From: Ulva prolifera
Lineage: Eukaryota > Chlorophyta > Ulvophyceae > Ulvales > Ulvaceae
Length of the DNA stretch: 64,000 nucleotides
Direction of reading: 5' to 3'
Assembly (NCBI GenBank): GCA_023078555.1
Contig: CM041198.1
Location: forward strand, 4,347,354 to 4,411,353
Shown here piece by piece: positions 1-11,522 of the stretch (its first letter is position 1; each line of letters starts with the position of its first letter). The notes beneath the pieces were generated by a model, which saw only the letters and a program-made list of their open reading frames with translations, did not search any database and was not told the DNA's origin. Position numbers and translations under genes: made by a program.

Positions 1-32
1 ACGACCCGCGGCAATACTGCAGAGAGCTTACC

Positions 33-54
33 TGCGCACCTTGAGGGGTGCGCA
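33..54. repeat. stem-loop with perfect 8-bp GGTGCGCA arms
   Basis: The arms tgcgcacc (33-40) and ggtgcgca (47-54) are perfect reverse complements around the 6-nt loop ttgagg. The same GGTGCGC core forms other hairpins in the first 4 kb. Confidence 0.7.
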
Positions 55-218
55 AAGGTACAGGTGCGCACGGTGCACGTGCGCGTTGTTGTGAACAATG
101 TTATACTGGAAGGGAACGACGTCGTTTTAGGGCTAACATGTAAGAAGGTGTGTAGACGGGCTTTGTCGAGTGATTTGGGTCCGTGAAAGCAATGATGCAG
201 CTTGCAGCCTTCCAGCTG

Positions 219-238
219 GCGCACCTGGGTGGGTGCGC
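219..238. repeat. stem-loop with 7-bp GCGCACC arms
   Basis: The arms gcgcacc (219-225) and ggtgcgc (232-238) are perfect reverse complements around a 6-nt loop. A further ggtgcgc copy follows at about 251. Confidence 0.65.
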
Positions 239-396
239 AATCGTGACAGGTGCGCCCCCCGCGAGCGCTTGTCTGACACTGGTGTCTGCGTCTCGCGATA
301 CCCAGGTCTCCAAACGGTATGAGCCGTGGTATTGCTGGTTTTTTTTTCGTGCGAGATTGCCGTGACTGTCCTGGTCACCGCAACTGTTGTTGTTGT

Positions 397-435
397 CCAG
401 TGCGTGCCTCCAGTGCGTGCCTCCAGTGCGTGCCT
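397..435. repeat. 3 x 13-bp tandem repeat
   Basis: The unit ccagtgcgtgcct occurs three times in direct succession without mismatch. It contains a GTGCGT/GTGC core like that of the nearby hairpins. No gene is associated. Confidence 0.8.
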
Positions 436-1717
436 ACGCAGCACCTCATCTGCTGGGGATACATACTAGAGAGGGATAAGCGCTGTGCTATATATACGTT
501 GCGTGATGACGGATGATTGTGCATGCATCCACCTCTTGGAGTTGCGCATTGGGACGCGGCAAGCTATATTCATCAATGCGCGTGCCCAATGTAATGCATG
601 GCCACTGTGTAACTATTGCTGACTTGTAGCTTGCTTGCTTCTTCCCGGAGCTTGCCGACGGGCATGTAGAGTCGCTGAATTGTCCAAATCGACGACGTGT
701 TTGGCTTAAGCTTAGCCATTCCCGCCATGCTTCTTCTGAGCCATACAATACGATTCATATCTCACTGTTGACTTGAGGTTGTCCGCTTTACCCATACTGA
801 TGCCCGAGCCCGGAAGTTGTGCATGTCAGTCGCTGCGGCAGTGACCAGTTGCCCCTTGTTGCCACTCTGCAACGTTAACGCTGTGACGCAGATCACAAGT
901 CAAGGGCAGCTGAAGATTGCCCTCTTATATTTTGAAGCAGAGGTGACATGTCATGTCAGGGCGACAATTAGTATCGTATTGATTGCGAGACGCTGACGTA
1001 CTCTCGCAACGTCGTCGATGTCTTGCACTGCCTTTGTTGTGGCACGAGCTGCCTAGGCAGCCGTGCCTTGGCTCAAGCTATCTTGATACGCATCGCTCTG
1101 TTTACTTGATAGTATCATGCCACTAGCAGCTGTCCAGGCTCGGCAACTGCAACGGTGCCTGCAACTATCGGCACCACGCAAACATAAGTCCTGGATCTAG
1201 CGCTCACGCTGACGACTCCGCGCCAGAACGATAATCTTCCTACATGGTATGCTCCCTCTTCCAGTTCTGGGTCAAGGCACTTCATTCAAGTTCGCGTTGG
1301 TGATTCGCGAGTCTCGCGAGCAGGCCCGCGGGCCTCGCAAAGACCATAGCTTCATGCTTGAAGTTTTACAAATAGTTATGGATAACCTTCGCAAATAGTT
1401 GATACAGTACAGCGAATACGCACGAATTGAAACCTTGCCGTTGCACTGTGTCGGGGGCTGGTGCAGTACAGTTTTGCGTCACTTGTGTGGCTCCACATGC
1501 AAAGGCAGCCGTCATGCAAGTCAGGAACTCCTTATGTTGTGGACATGCGACTATCTAGATTCGTAGCTTAGTCTGTTACGCCTGATGTTGACCGTTCACA
1601 GCGTCGTTGTCACAGAGATTACCAAGCAATGTGAATCTGTGCTTGAACAATGTGATTTGGCAGTGCATTGGATCTATCAAACGCTGATAGCAACTTATGC
1701 AACTGTGCCTATGCAGC

Positions 1718-1761
1718 ATGCAGGCATTTCAGGAGAAGCATGCAGGCATTTCAGGAGAAGC
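1718..1761. repeat. 2 x 22-bp tandem duplication
   Basis: A 22-bp unit starting atgcaggcatttcagg occurs twice in tandem with no mismatch, so it is probably a recent slippage duplication. Confidence 0.75.
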
Positions 1762-2630
1762 GTACATCGAGACTAAAAGCCATGGTGACAATGGTCATTA
1801 AACAAACAAGACGATATGCACAGATGGTCAGGTATCACAAGGTACGGCGACTGTTACACCAATCTATGCATCTTATCAGATCTGATGCTGCCATCATGCA
1901 GTGTACCACAATGCTTGCCATGGCTGTCCGACCATGAGCCCTTACCATATCACATTCTTGCAGGTCTGCAGCATCCGCATCGCAATGGTCATGCAAGAAG
2001 CATGCTTTGCTATGGCCGCAAGTTTCCCAGTCAGCCTGTGGCATTGTGGTGTACTCTGTCTGTGAGGCGGGCTGGTAAGATGCTGAGCCGTTGTTGCGAT
2101 TGTTGTGCTGCTTCCATGGTCTAGCACTCTCATCCAAACTCTTGAGTGCAGGTCAGGGTTGCCTAAACTTCATTTAGACAACATGATTTACTTGCTTAGC
2201 ATGACAGGTGTGTATTCACCCTCCTGCTAGAGTTTCGCATGCCCGAAGACTTGTGCAACACAGCGTTACTACTGTTTCGGACCGCCTGGTGAACTTGGTA
2301 CCTGGAAGGTTGACTCGGGTGTATTGTTGCAGTACAACCACTGACAAGTGTGTTGTTATGCAGGCTGGCCAACTAGCAAGACCAAGGGAAGGCCACGCTG
2401 ATACAATACAGAGTTCGAAGTTTATTTAGTTGACTTCGTCCACTTGACTTGTCTTTCTGTGTTGGTGAGTGCTTGCAGTTTCGCAGCGCATTGTGACAAG
2501 TGCCTAGCTAGCAGGATGTATATGATTGTAAACATGAACAGTAATCAACCAGATACGACATGGGACAGTTCTATACAATAATAGCGATGATTGCCCGTGA
2601 TATCGATCCCTGTGGTCTTGTCTGCGCACC

Positions 2631-2705
2631 TAATCGGCGCGTGCCGCGGCTGCTTGCGCACCAGGTAGGCGCACAGTCAGGCGCACCCCCCAGGTGCGCC
2701 GATTA
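2631..2705. repeat. GCGC-rich inverted repeat, 10-bp arms
   Basis: The arms taatcggcgc (2631-2640) and gcgccgatta (2696-2705) are perfect complements 55 bp apart. Several more gcgcacc/ggtgcgc copies lie between and around them. This is the largest member of the hairpin group in the left part of the window. Confidence 0.6.
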
Positions 2706-3824
2706 AGTGAGGCGGCGCAAGCTAGAAAGTGCGCGCCACCAGGTGCGCAACGGAACCCCTGAAGAGCGCAGCATCGCCGCGAGGCTCGCGGAGAGGCGTA
2801 TACACTCGCTGAACATATATAGTTTAATCCCCGGGAAGGGCCAAAGCGGCGGAGCCCAGGTGTGGCATGGAGCAAGCCGGATACGTTGAAACAACAGCTC
2901 AGGAGATACGATCACACCCCAACTCCCACCGACATTAAAGGATCTGCAATAACAGAGTCTAAGACGTTATATGGACTGGCTAGCGGACCCGGAACCTGTA
3001 ATGCTGACGCCTAGACTGATGAGGAAGTCCAAGAGCCTCGCCTGCTACTGAACACTGTATGTACGCGATTTCGAAAGATAGCGACGCGCAAAACGCATCG
3101 TAATGCCAAGAAATTGTCAATTATATCGATACTTCGGTTCCGCGTCACACCGTACCCGGACGAGTGCAGGGCACTGGGCTCGGCGTAAGCCTCTGGTGCA
3201 CACACAACTCGAATGAGTGTGCGAGCACGCACGCCAACATCGCAAGTCGCACGTAAGTATTTCACATTGGCTTATTAAAATGCTATGGAACGGTGACATT
3301 CCTTTCAAAGCACCGAAGCACCTCAATTTCGGTCAGTGACCCCCCGGGGCAGCTCACCGACTTCATAGCTGTGCCACCCAACTCGGCGCACCGCAGCGCA
3401 AACGGCAAACAGGAACCTCAGAAAAACATATTTTTAGCTTACACGAGCGCAGGCGCGCAAATTCAAGTTACTCTGAAGGACTTACGCCAACGATGCGCGA
3501 CAGGGCGAGCAACCTATACAACGCACTTCCGCTCCGAGAACAACCCGGGCAGGTTGTGACGGAAGCCCAAACTTCAATTTAATATCATATCAGCGATACC
3601 ATGTCGTGGTATTGGCTTGTAGGCATGCGGTATCACCTGTAGGGGCTCGACGACCCCAGTGACCTGCTTCGCGGAAACACCTGTGGGAATGCGAGTACCT
3701 CACCGATTGTGTTGGGAACAAGTTCACTGAGATACCAAGACCACAGGCTATCTTCAGCAGTTAAGTTGAGGTGATTTAGAGGAGTTTGTGGTGATCTTGA
3801 GATTTCACCTTTCGCCGCGCACCC

Positions 3825-3851
3825 GGCACGCGCACCCAGGGTGCGCGTGCC
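3825..3851. repeat. perfect 13-bp inverted repeat at the 5' break of the Copia element
   Basis: The arms ggcacgcgcaccc (3825-3837) and gggtgcgcgtgcc (3839-3851) are perfect complements separated by one base. The hairpin sits at the point where the recognisable Copia integrase sequence begins, so it may mark the truncation breakpoint. Confidence 0.75.
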
Positions 3852-6800
3852 ACGCATAGCCTATGTGATCCTTCACACCGACAAAGGGGGAGAGTTCATG
3901 GTCGAGGCCTTAAAGCTCTACCTCCAGCGTCGTGGCATCACTCACCGCACCACCCCCACAGTTGATCATCGCTGTAATGGCATGATCGAGCGGAGGATCG
4001 GTATTGCTTTCGAGGCAGTCCGAGCTGTACTGCTTGCGAGCGGTCTTCCTCTGTTCCTGTGGATTGAATGCCTTGCCAGTGTCATCCATGGTCACAATCT
4101 CACGCCGTGCTCGGCGCTGTACCATGACAAACTGGCAATAATGATGAAAGCTCAGAAAGCTCAGCGTGATGCCAATACAGCTGCGGATGTATAGCAAGCT
4201 GAGCGGGCTAATAAGCGCATGAAAAAGGCCGAACGTGATAAGTTGCGAGAGGAGGAGAAGCGCAAGTGGGAGTTGCTCACTATGACAGAACTGGACGAGT
4301 TTTTGACCAGGTCTTGTGACAAGGATATCATTCCCTACATGTCTTTTTTCAGAGACACCTCCGTTGAGGTGTTCCAGGATTTGGTGAAGCAGCAGCGTCC
4401 ATGGGGGGTTGAGGTGTATGCGTATCCTAGGGATGATCACTTGCGGAAATTGTCCGCAAGGGGTATGGTAGCATACTGGGTTGGTGCTGGGCTGGGGCCC
4501 AGCATGCAGCGTGTGTACGCCCAGGACGTTCCTGGGGGTAGGGTTGTGGTGGTGCGGCAGATCATGTGCACCACGGATCAGGTGATCCGACACGTACGTA
4601 AGTACGATGCGTCCGCTGTTGTGGACAAGAGAGAACCTGCAGAGTTTGCGAACTCCCTACAGGTTGTCATTGAGGGTGATGACGAGGGTGTCCGCGTGAC
4701 TGACAGTGATGTCCCCTCGTTCGTCACTGACTCCACACATGATGGGGGAGTGCTGCGACGTCTGCGTGAATTCTCGCACGCCCCCCCAGGTCATGGTAGA
4801 GTCCCTGTCATGGACATGACGTTCAGACAGGACGCACTGCCTGATGAGGCAGTGTACTCTCCACGTATCGGCGCAGGTTCCTCCGCTGAGGTGCTCCGGC
4901 GTGACCCTGCGCGGGAAACACCGGAGGTGGCCAGGCACACCATGCATCGCACGCGTGCGATTGCTCGTGCAGCTGCCCACCCTGACGTTGAAGTTCCTCC
5001 TCGGGTCCCAGGCCAGGCGCGCCTATCTGGGGCCCCTCCAGCACGCACTGTCGAGTATGTGGTGACTCGCAATGCCCGGCTCCATGACCCTGGCATCAAA
5101 GCTGCATCTGTCCTGCCCATGCCTTCACTGTCGTCTGATGATTCCATGGACGACGATGATGACGACGACGGTCCTGGCATCTATGATGAGGACGATGCGG
5201 ATGAGATGGAGGAGTACACCATCAGCGATGATGAACGGGCTGCAGCTCATCAGAATCGCGAGGCTCAGCGGGTTCTATCAGGGAGTAATTCGGCTGCGGC
5301 CTCAGCATCTGGCGCGGGAGCAGTAGCTAAGCCCCTGCGAGGGGCTGAGGGGCTGAGACCTTCCTGGGAGGATGAGCCAGATGAAATTGAGATGGAGTCC
5401 GGATCCGAATTAGGGGGAGAGATCCAGGCTGCCCCCTCTGCCGCTGTCGGGGTTGATTTGCCTGATGAGGTAAGAGCCATTCCAGCTGCTCTTCCCCGCA
5501 TTAAAATCAATCCTCTTGTACGTAGACGCCTTGTTCCTTTGGCTGTGGATGTAGCTGCTGTGCATGAGCCCGCGGGCTCTGATCATGCTAGTAGTGAAAC
5601 AGTAGTAGCTGACATCAAGTCTCCAGGCTGCAATCAGGACACATCAGCCGCGGCTGACTGTGGAGTGTCCGGTGCAGGCCTGAAGCATCAGCATGGGGAG
5701 TCTGGTGAGCAGCACAGTGCTCAGCGTCGTGGGTCGCGCAGAGCAGCTGCCGCCAGGAAGCAGAAGCCTTCCGACCCTGATCTGCCTTCTATGAAGGAAG
5801 GACTTGCGGGTCCAAACAGGGATGCTTGGCTGCGTGCCATGCAGGAGGAGGTGGAAGCACTGGGTGAGCACGGGACTTTTATGTTGTGCTATCTGCCTGC
5901 GGGTAAGAAAGCTATCTCGGGCAAGTGGGTGTTCAAGATCAAGCGCGGACCCGCTGGTGAGATTCAGCGTTACAAGGCACGTTATGTAGCTCGTGGTTTT
6001 TCTCAGGTAGAAGGGATAGATTTCTTCGAGACTTGGTCCCCTGTCGGTAGTTACGCGACACTGCGTGTGTTGCTGTCCATTGCTGCTCAGGAGGATTTGG
6101 AGATTAGGCATATAGACATACAGTGTGCTTTTCTTAACGGTGACCTGGAGGAAGAGGTTTTCGTTGAACAGCCCCCGTACTTCACAGACGGGACAGCACG
6201 TGTATGGAAATTACATAAAACACTGTATGGCCTGAAGCAAGCCGCTCGCGAGTGGCATAAAGCTTTAGTAAAGGTCTTGGCTGAACTGGGATTTGTGTGC
6301 GCACAAAGTGATCCTGGACTGTATGTCAGAACAACTGGTCGATGTCTCATTTTTCTGTGGGTAGATGACTTATTCTTTTTCAGTTGCTCCGCGGGGCTGC
6401 AGGAAATCATCAGTGTCATTCTCACGAAATTTGAAGGCAGAGATCTAGGTGACCTGTCTTGGGCACTTGGCACTGAGATCACGCGTGATCGAAAGGCCAA
6501 AACAATCACAATGACACAACGTAACAAAATCCAGAACTTGCTGGACAAGTACAGCATGTCTGACTGTCGTAAATCTCCCACTCCATTAGTGCCGCGGCAA
6601 CAGCTAAGGAGTGTGAAAGAGCATCCTGACCTGGAAAAAGCCAGTGCTGCTGAGCATTCCAGGTTCATGAGTGCTGTAGGAAGCATCCAGTATATTGCAG
6701 GAGTGACACGACCTGACCTGAGCTATGTGTCACATGCCCTGGCCCGGCACATGTCTAGTAGTCTGAACGAACATTGGTCTGCCGTGCAACATGTTCTGAG

Positions 6801-7326
6801 ATACCTGCAGTCCACGAAAAATCTAGGAATAAAATTTGTAGGCTCTAAGGGACATGGGTGTTTACTAGAGGCTTTTTCAGATGCGGATTTTGCGAATTCT
6901 GCGGATCTCAAGAGTGTATCTGGTATGATTGTTCGGGTGTATGGGAACTGTGTTCTCTGGCGTTCGAAAAAGCAGAGTATAGTGGCTGGGGATACAACAG
7001 AGGCTGAGCTCATTGCGATGAGCGCAACAGCCAACGAGCTCATGTGGATGAAGCAATTGCTTCTCGATGTGAAGCTTGTCCCACATAAGCCGACTCTGTG
7101 GGGTGATAATAAGAGTGCCAATATTTTGACAGTGAATGCTGTGTCCACTGACAGATCCAAGCACATTCGTGTGCAGCACTTGCGAGTGCGGGAATATGTC
7201 CAGATGGATGAACTTAAGATAGCATGGGTTAGCACTGTCGATCAGTTAGCGGATGTGTTTACTAAAGTGCTGCCTGGACCTGCCTTGCAAGAAGTTCGTA
7301 ATAAACTCCAGCTAGTGGAGACTTAG
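3841..7326 (+). pseudogene. Copia Pol fragment: integrase, RT, RNase H (one in-frame TAG)
   Basis: One frame is open except for a TAG at 4192-4194. The first 118 codons hold integrase core motifs (HTDKGGEF, then NGMIERR), so the second Asp and the Glu of DDE are present. After the TAG comes a charged helical stretch and the integrase C-terminal region, then a very acidic linker (around 5100-5230). RT begins near 5,760 (DAWLRAMQEEVEAL, KARYVARGFSQ, YGLKQAAREW) and has the active site LWVDDL near 6,360. RNase H has SDADFA near 6,877, TTEAEL and GDNKSA. The frame ends just before the polypurine tract. The downstream domains look intact, so this copy decayed mainly by 5' truncation plus one nonsense mutation. 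GTG at 3841 is only the edge of the open frame, not a real start. Confidence 0.9.
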
Positions 7327-7330
7327 CAGG

Positions 7331-7343
7331 GTTTATGGGGGAG
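7331..7343 (+). other. polypurine tract of the Copia element
   Basis: The sequence gtttatgggggag lies directly before the TGTCACAATG start of the 3' LTR. This is where the plus-strand primer of reverse transcription is expected. Confidence 0.8.
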
Positions 7344-7691
7344 TGTCACAATGCATGCGCCTGCGGGCAGCAGCGTGGTGACAGGTGCACCCATGCACGG
7401 ATGATCCGCGGATCACGTGTAGGGGTAAGCGGCCAGCGGGATTGTCCCGGAGTAGTGAGGGAGATCCTGCGACGATCTCCCGCCGTGATCTTGACTATTC
7501 AGTGTGCATATATTGCTGTGCACACAGAGAGCTGTCATCATTATTCTCACTGTTTCACGGTACTAGCTGTATCCTGTCTCCCCTTAGCATCTCTCTGGTT
7601 CTACCTCTGTGCGCAGTAGGTATGAGATGCTGGCCTCCTGACCTGACATAAGACTGCGTGTCTGATCTGCGAATAGATAGCCTTTCTGACA
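7344..7691 (+). repeat. Copia 3' LTR (348 bp)
   Basis: It starts TGTCACAATG and ends TCTGACA, so the termini are TGTCA..TGACA. It is exactly as long as the solo LTR at 41179-41526 and, after removing the nested insert, as the one at 39048-40425. A TATA-like segment (gtgcatatattg) lies near 7505. Confidence 0.9.
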
Positions 7692-7706
7692 TGCTCTACC
7701 ACTGGA
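7692..7706 (-). repeat. tRNA A-box-like remnant next to the Copia LTR
   Basis: Read on the minus strand, the 15 bases after the LTR contain tccagtggtagagc, as in the tRNA-like repeat at 30951-31254. It is too short to be a gene. It may be a SINE scrap into which Copia inserted. Confidence 0.35.
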
Positions 7707-7709
7707 CAC

Positions 7710-7910
7710 TTACACTCGCAGTTGCCGCAGACGAATGTGCTTGGATATGTTAGTTGACACAACGGTCACAACTAAGATGTTGGCACTTTGATGATCACCC
7801 CACAGAGTCGGCCTACAAGGAACAAACTTCAAATCAATCAGCAAATGTTTCGTCCACATCACCTCATCGGCTACAACACTCACCGCAACAAGCTCATCTT
7901 CAGTCGTTTC
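7710..7910 (-). pseudogene. Copia RNase H fragment
   Basis: The minus-strand translation matches the RNase H end of the Copia element at 3841-7326 in order (EDELVAVS, EVMWTKHLL, LWGDHQSANIL, SKHIRLRQLRV). It is a detached piece on the opposite strand to that element. Confidence 0.8.
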
Positions 7911-7935
7911 TTGTTCGAATGCAAGCGCGAGTGGA

Positions 7936-8146
7936 TGTAACAATGCGCTTGCGGGTGCCACAATGCATGCGCCTGCGGGTGTCACAATGCATGAGCCTGC
8001 GAGCAGCAGTGTGGTGACAGGTGCACCCATGCACGAACGATCCGCGGATCTAGCGCAAAGGTAAGCCGCCAGCGGGGTTGTCCTGGCGTAGCGAGGGAGA
8101 TCCTGGCGTGGATCTCCCGCCGTAATCTTGACCTGTAGGTGTGCAT
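7936..8146 (+). repeat. Copia LTR fragment with triplicated 5' terminus
   Basis: From 7980 the sequence follows the Copia LTR start (TGTCACAATGCATGAGCC) for about 165 bp and then diverges. Just before it are two more diverged copies of the first ~22 LTR bases, starting at 7936 and 7957, so the LTR terminus occurs three times head to tail. Confidence 0.75.
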
Positions 8147-8398
8147 ACCAGAGTGATTGCGAAGACTCGCTACGTCATGCGCCCGGACAGGATGCCCAAA
8201 TAATTGTTTTCGATTTTTCGGCAGTCGCTGGAGTGGCTACAGGGACAAACAGTCAGATAATCTCTTCGAGGTTTGTTGATCGCGTGCTTGACCGGACCGG
8301 ACAGCCGAGGTCATTGTTCTGGCGTTCTTCACACCGATGCCACAGCGCTTATTAAGTCGGTGCTAAGTACCGTTCGGCATTGTGTACAATTAGGCGTC

Positions 8399-10483
8399 AT
8401 GAGTGAATCAAGTGACTACATTGACGTGACAGGGGACGGCGAGCCAACTAAGAAGGAGCCAAAGCTGATTACTGGCTTCTTCGTGAAATTTGATGCCAAC
8501 AATTCTGTGCATGTCGCTGCAAAGGCACAAAGAGAGCGCAATGAAGCCGAACGTAAACAGATTCCACGTTCGAAAGCGAAACTTGTGGAAGCGTAGAGGC
8601 AGCTGAAAGAACACGACATGAGGAAGAAAGCAGAAGTAGAAAGAAAGCGCATCCATTGTGCAGCCCAGAAGGCTAAGGTTACTCAAGCATTGCAGATCGC
8701 AGGTCCAACTATGGACAGTGTAACTTTGGACCAGCCGCAGGACGTCAACACGCCTGGTACCAGAGGTGCATCGAACGTGCAGGCGTGCACGGTCAAAGTA
8801 GCGCTCTCAATCAATGAAGATGGAAATTCAGTGACCTTGAAGTTGAAGCTTGTAATCGCTCTCAAAAAGCTGGATCGACCTGTTGGATCAAAGAATTCTT
8901 CGGTACTTGATGGCAGGGCAAAGAAAGCATTGCCAAACCGTCTGGGAACAGCCAACCAGGTGCAATTTGAGCACCATTGCATCTGCAAATGATTGCATTT
9001 TGGCAATGTGGCAAAATGTGTGGACTAGGCTCAATGTGCAGGACCACTTCATGCGGCGCCACGATGCAATTCTTGCTTTGCACCAGCTCTCTGTGAATCC
9101 TCCAACGCGTGAGGCGCGGTTTTTAGTTAGCATTGGTGGCGAATTGATGAAGAGCATCAGATCACATGCTATGCTTGCGCTACTCTGCGCATCCATACCT
9201 GACAGCACTCTCAGAGGCTGGTTTACATATTCCGGCGCTGGCAATGCAGCTAAGTACCCGGCACCAAAGGTCGCCCTTACAGATGGGCTCGCTGCAGGCT
9301 ACAACGTAGGAAAGCGCCTAAGCTCTGGTAGACCAAAGATACTCAAGGGCTGCGATGGCGTGCTCGAGGAATTCGCAGCAGAGATGCAACAACTTCGTGC
9401 TGCAGGAGTGAGTATCAACACTTACAACATGAAGTACATGCTTGTGGCGCTGGAGGCCGCAAGGAAAGGAGAGATGCTTAGCCCTCATCTGACCAATGAT
9501 GATGTTGAAGTTGACCGCACAAAATTCTGTGCATCGTCATGGCGGCTTCGCACTTTTTTGCGCTAGTACCTGTCCTGGACATGGCGTGCCTCCACATCAG
9601 CTGCGCAGGCCTTGCCTTCAAATGCAGATGTGTTAATTAATTGGTGGGAGACATGTTGCAGCGCATTGCGTATCTCTGCCGTACACACCGCATTCCTCCA
9701 GAGCGAGTTTTCATGGCAGACGAGACATTTGCTCATTTGACACCCGATAGTCCATTCACCGCGCCTGAGGGAAGCAAGGAGGTACGTGTGACTGGCAAGG
9801 AGGACAAGTTGGGCGTGACTGTGATGGTCACATCATCAGCTGCCGGTGACATGTTGCCCATGCAAGTCATTGCAAAGGCTACTACCCAACAGGCGATGCG
9901 CAAGTTCACATACGAATCAACATTCATCGAGCTGGGTGGTGGCTATCGGCCCAAGCCCAAATGTCTCACGCGTAAGACTTGTGATCATAACTGTGAACTA
10001 GCTGAGCATCCGCCGTACTTCACTGATCCGACCAGGGGCCACATGATCGTGGCAGGTGCGGCTCTGACTCTGTACGTGTGATCAGGCTATAGCTATACTA
10101 GAGGTCTTCGGTTACGATTGCCATCAACTCCTGTGTGTTGCTGCAGGCAACAAAACACATCAGACCAACGAGTCCACTCTGCGACAGTGGGTTGACAATA
10201 TTGCATGGCCACGGCATGAGGCTGACTGCAAGAAGCGAGGCGATCCTCAGACCGCAAGAGCATCATCAACATAGAATGCTACCCAGTGCATATCTCCAAG
10301 ACATTTCGTACATGGCTCAAGCACAAGTACAACATGTTCTGCTTGGTATATGTACCTCCCAAGTGCACGTCCATGGCTCAAATCGCTGATGTCGTGCTCA
10401 ACAAGCCCTTCAAGAACTACTGCTTTCGGCTGCACATCATATTGTTGATGCGGCAGGTCAAGGAGCACCTTGAGGCCCACTAG
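8399..10483 (+). pseudogene. decayed pogo/Tc1-type DDE transposase
   Basis: Successive fragments in changing frames read as one DDE-superfamily transposase. A charged coiled-coil N-terminus (8399-8990) has an in-frame TAG at about 8594. A DNA-binding/middle part follows (8883-9566). The catalytic core starts with VFMADETFAHL near 9,715 and continues with GSKEVRVTGKEDK and ASGD-like SSAAGDMLP. The later core is IECYPVHISKTFR near 10,275 and VYVPPKCTSMAQIADV near 10,350. The last block matches the well-conserved P-x-C-T-S-x-x-Q-x-x-D segment of the family. At least two frameshifts and several stops make it inactive. I found no terminal inverted repeats. Confidence 0.75.
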
Positions 10484-10839
10484 GGGCTAGCCACGTTCAA
10501 CTTCGAGATACTGGCTACCGTTGTTGCTGCACCAGCTCTGCAGTGGCTTGTGAAAGGTTATGACAAGATGGGAAACCTAGATCACTAACTTGGGCTGCGC
10601 CAGGTTGGCCACACTCGAGGTTGGGACGATGTGGACTTTGTGCAGGCTGCAGAGTTCCGATTGCTTGTAGATGAGGAATTAGCTGCAGATAACACGCCAA
10701 TCAATGATGGAGAGTTGCGATTGTTAGGGCCCGTGATGGATGTGCGGAGCGCCCCAAGTATGCTCATGCATACTATCCTAACATAACACGGGTTGGGCCT
10801 TGGCCACCATACCCATGCGCAGACTTGCGCGTCATGCAT
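10484..10839. other. no gene recognised
   Basis: This short stretch lies between the end of the DDE transposase remnant and the Copia protease remnant. It may hold further decayed Copia sequence on the minus strand, but I see no motif. Confidence 0.4.
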
Positions 10840-11522
10840 TGCATGTGTACCTAGACACTGATTTATGACAGTACCTAGGTTCACCTGAATGGTTCCCCTG
10901 CCCATGATAGGGAGCTGGCGTGGTCCCGCTGTATTGGCAGTCCTTGGACACGGACCGTACTCAGTAAACATCGCACGATTTCCTACTATATGAATGTCCG
11001 AACCACTATCAATGATCATATTCCAAGTTAGGGACGCATCAGGAGTAATATACTTTTCAGGCATTTCTACGGCACCAACATCTTTGGCCGCAGCATGTTT
11101 GCGTTGGGGGTAGTTCGCACGCAAATGTTCCTTCTTCTTGCAGAAGAAACAGGTCCTGGTCTCCTCGCGAGGAGCCTAGCCAACCGCGAGAGCGGCGACC
11201 ACAGACCGTCACCACGGGCCCTGATTGCGCCAGCCGTGGCCTAGTTTGCCCGCGGGCGCCCCAGACCTTGACTGCAGCCGTTGTTGCGTGAGCAAGTCGG
11301 CATGCTCTGTCAGATGTGAAATGATTACGTGGCGGGAAGAATGGAGAACTTCGCCGCGCACAGCGTTGAACTCCTCCCCCACTTCTAACAGTTTCAAACG
11401 CAGCCATCGCTGGCCCACATCGGCACCTAGTGCATCCAATTGAGTGTAGACACTCATCACATCACCACAGTAAGACGCAACATCTCTATTATTCTGTGAT
11501 AAGGAATTGAACCGTACCCCTT
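10840..11522 (-). pseudogene. Copia Gag, zinc knuckle and protease remnant
   Basis: On the minus strand, 11522-11210 reads as a Copia Gag tail (NRDVASYCGDVMSVYTQL, EEFNAVRGEVL). Next, near 11,150-11,090, is a zinc knuckle CFFCKKKEHLRANYP in which the last Cys of CX2CX4HX4C is Tyr. The protease motif WNMIIDSGSDIHIVGN follows near 11,030-10,980. Frames change and stops intervene. The order Gag, knuckle, protease is right for Copia. The remnant abuts a plus-strand Gypsy gag at about 11,523. Confidence 0.7.

Larger units (their letters stand above)
1..3824. other. gene-poor stretch with short GTGCGC hairpins and small repeats
   Basis: I see no convincing coding region here: open frames are short, overlap on both strands and show no recognisable motif. 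The visible structure is a recurring GGTGCGC/GCGCACC motif arranged as inverted pairs (near 33-54, 219-238, 2631-2705 and 3825-3851), a 3 x 13-bp tandem repeat (397-435) and a 2 x 22-bp repeat (1718-1761). A host gene with small exons cannot be excluded. Confidence 0.5.
3841..7691 (+). mobile_element. 5'-truncated Ty1/Copia LTR retrotransposon
   Basis: The element carries the second half of the integrase core, a long acidic linker, reverse transcriptase, RNase H, a polypurine tract and a 348-bp 3' LTR. LTR1, gag, protease and the start of integrase are missing. The gene order IN-RT-RNase H is that of Ty1/Copia. The LTR belongs to the family of the solo LTRs at 39048 and 41179. Because the left end is lost, no target duplication can be read. 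Confidence 0.9.

Noticed and set aside
4192-4194. Alternative genetic code with TAG as Gln, because TAG in the Copia ORF (4192) and in gag (51995) stand where Gln would fit
   Set aside because: Other decayed copies have TAG at a Lys position (28,275), TAA at a Leu position (13,526) and TGA at Arg and Cys positions (13,381; 21,142). Random nonsense mutation explains all of them.
3910-4593. 227-codon minus-strand frame over the Copia integrase region
   Set aside because: It is the shadow of the clearly homologous plus-strand Copia Pol.
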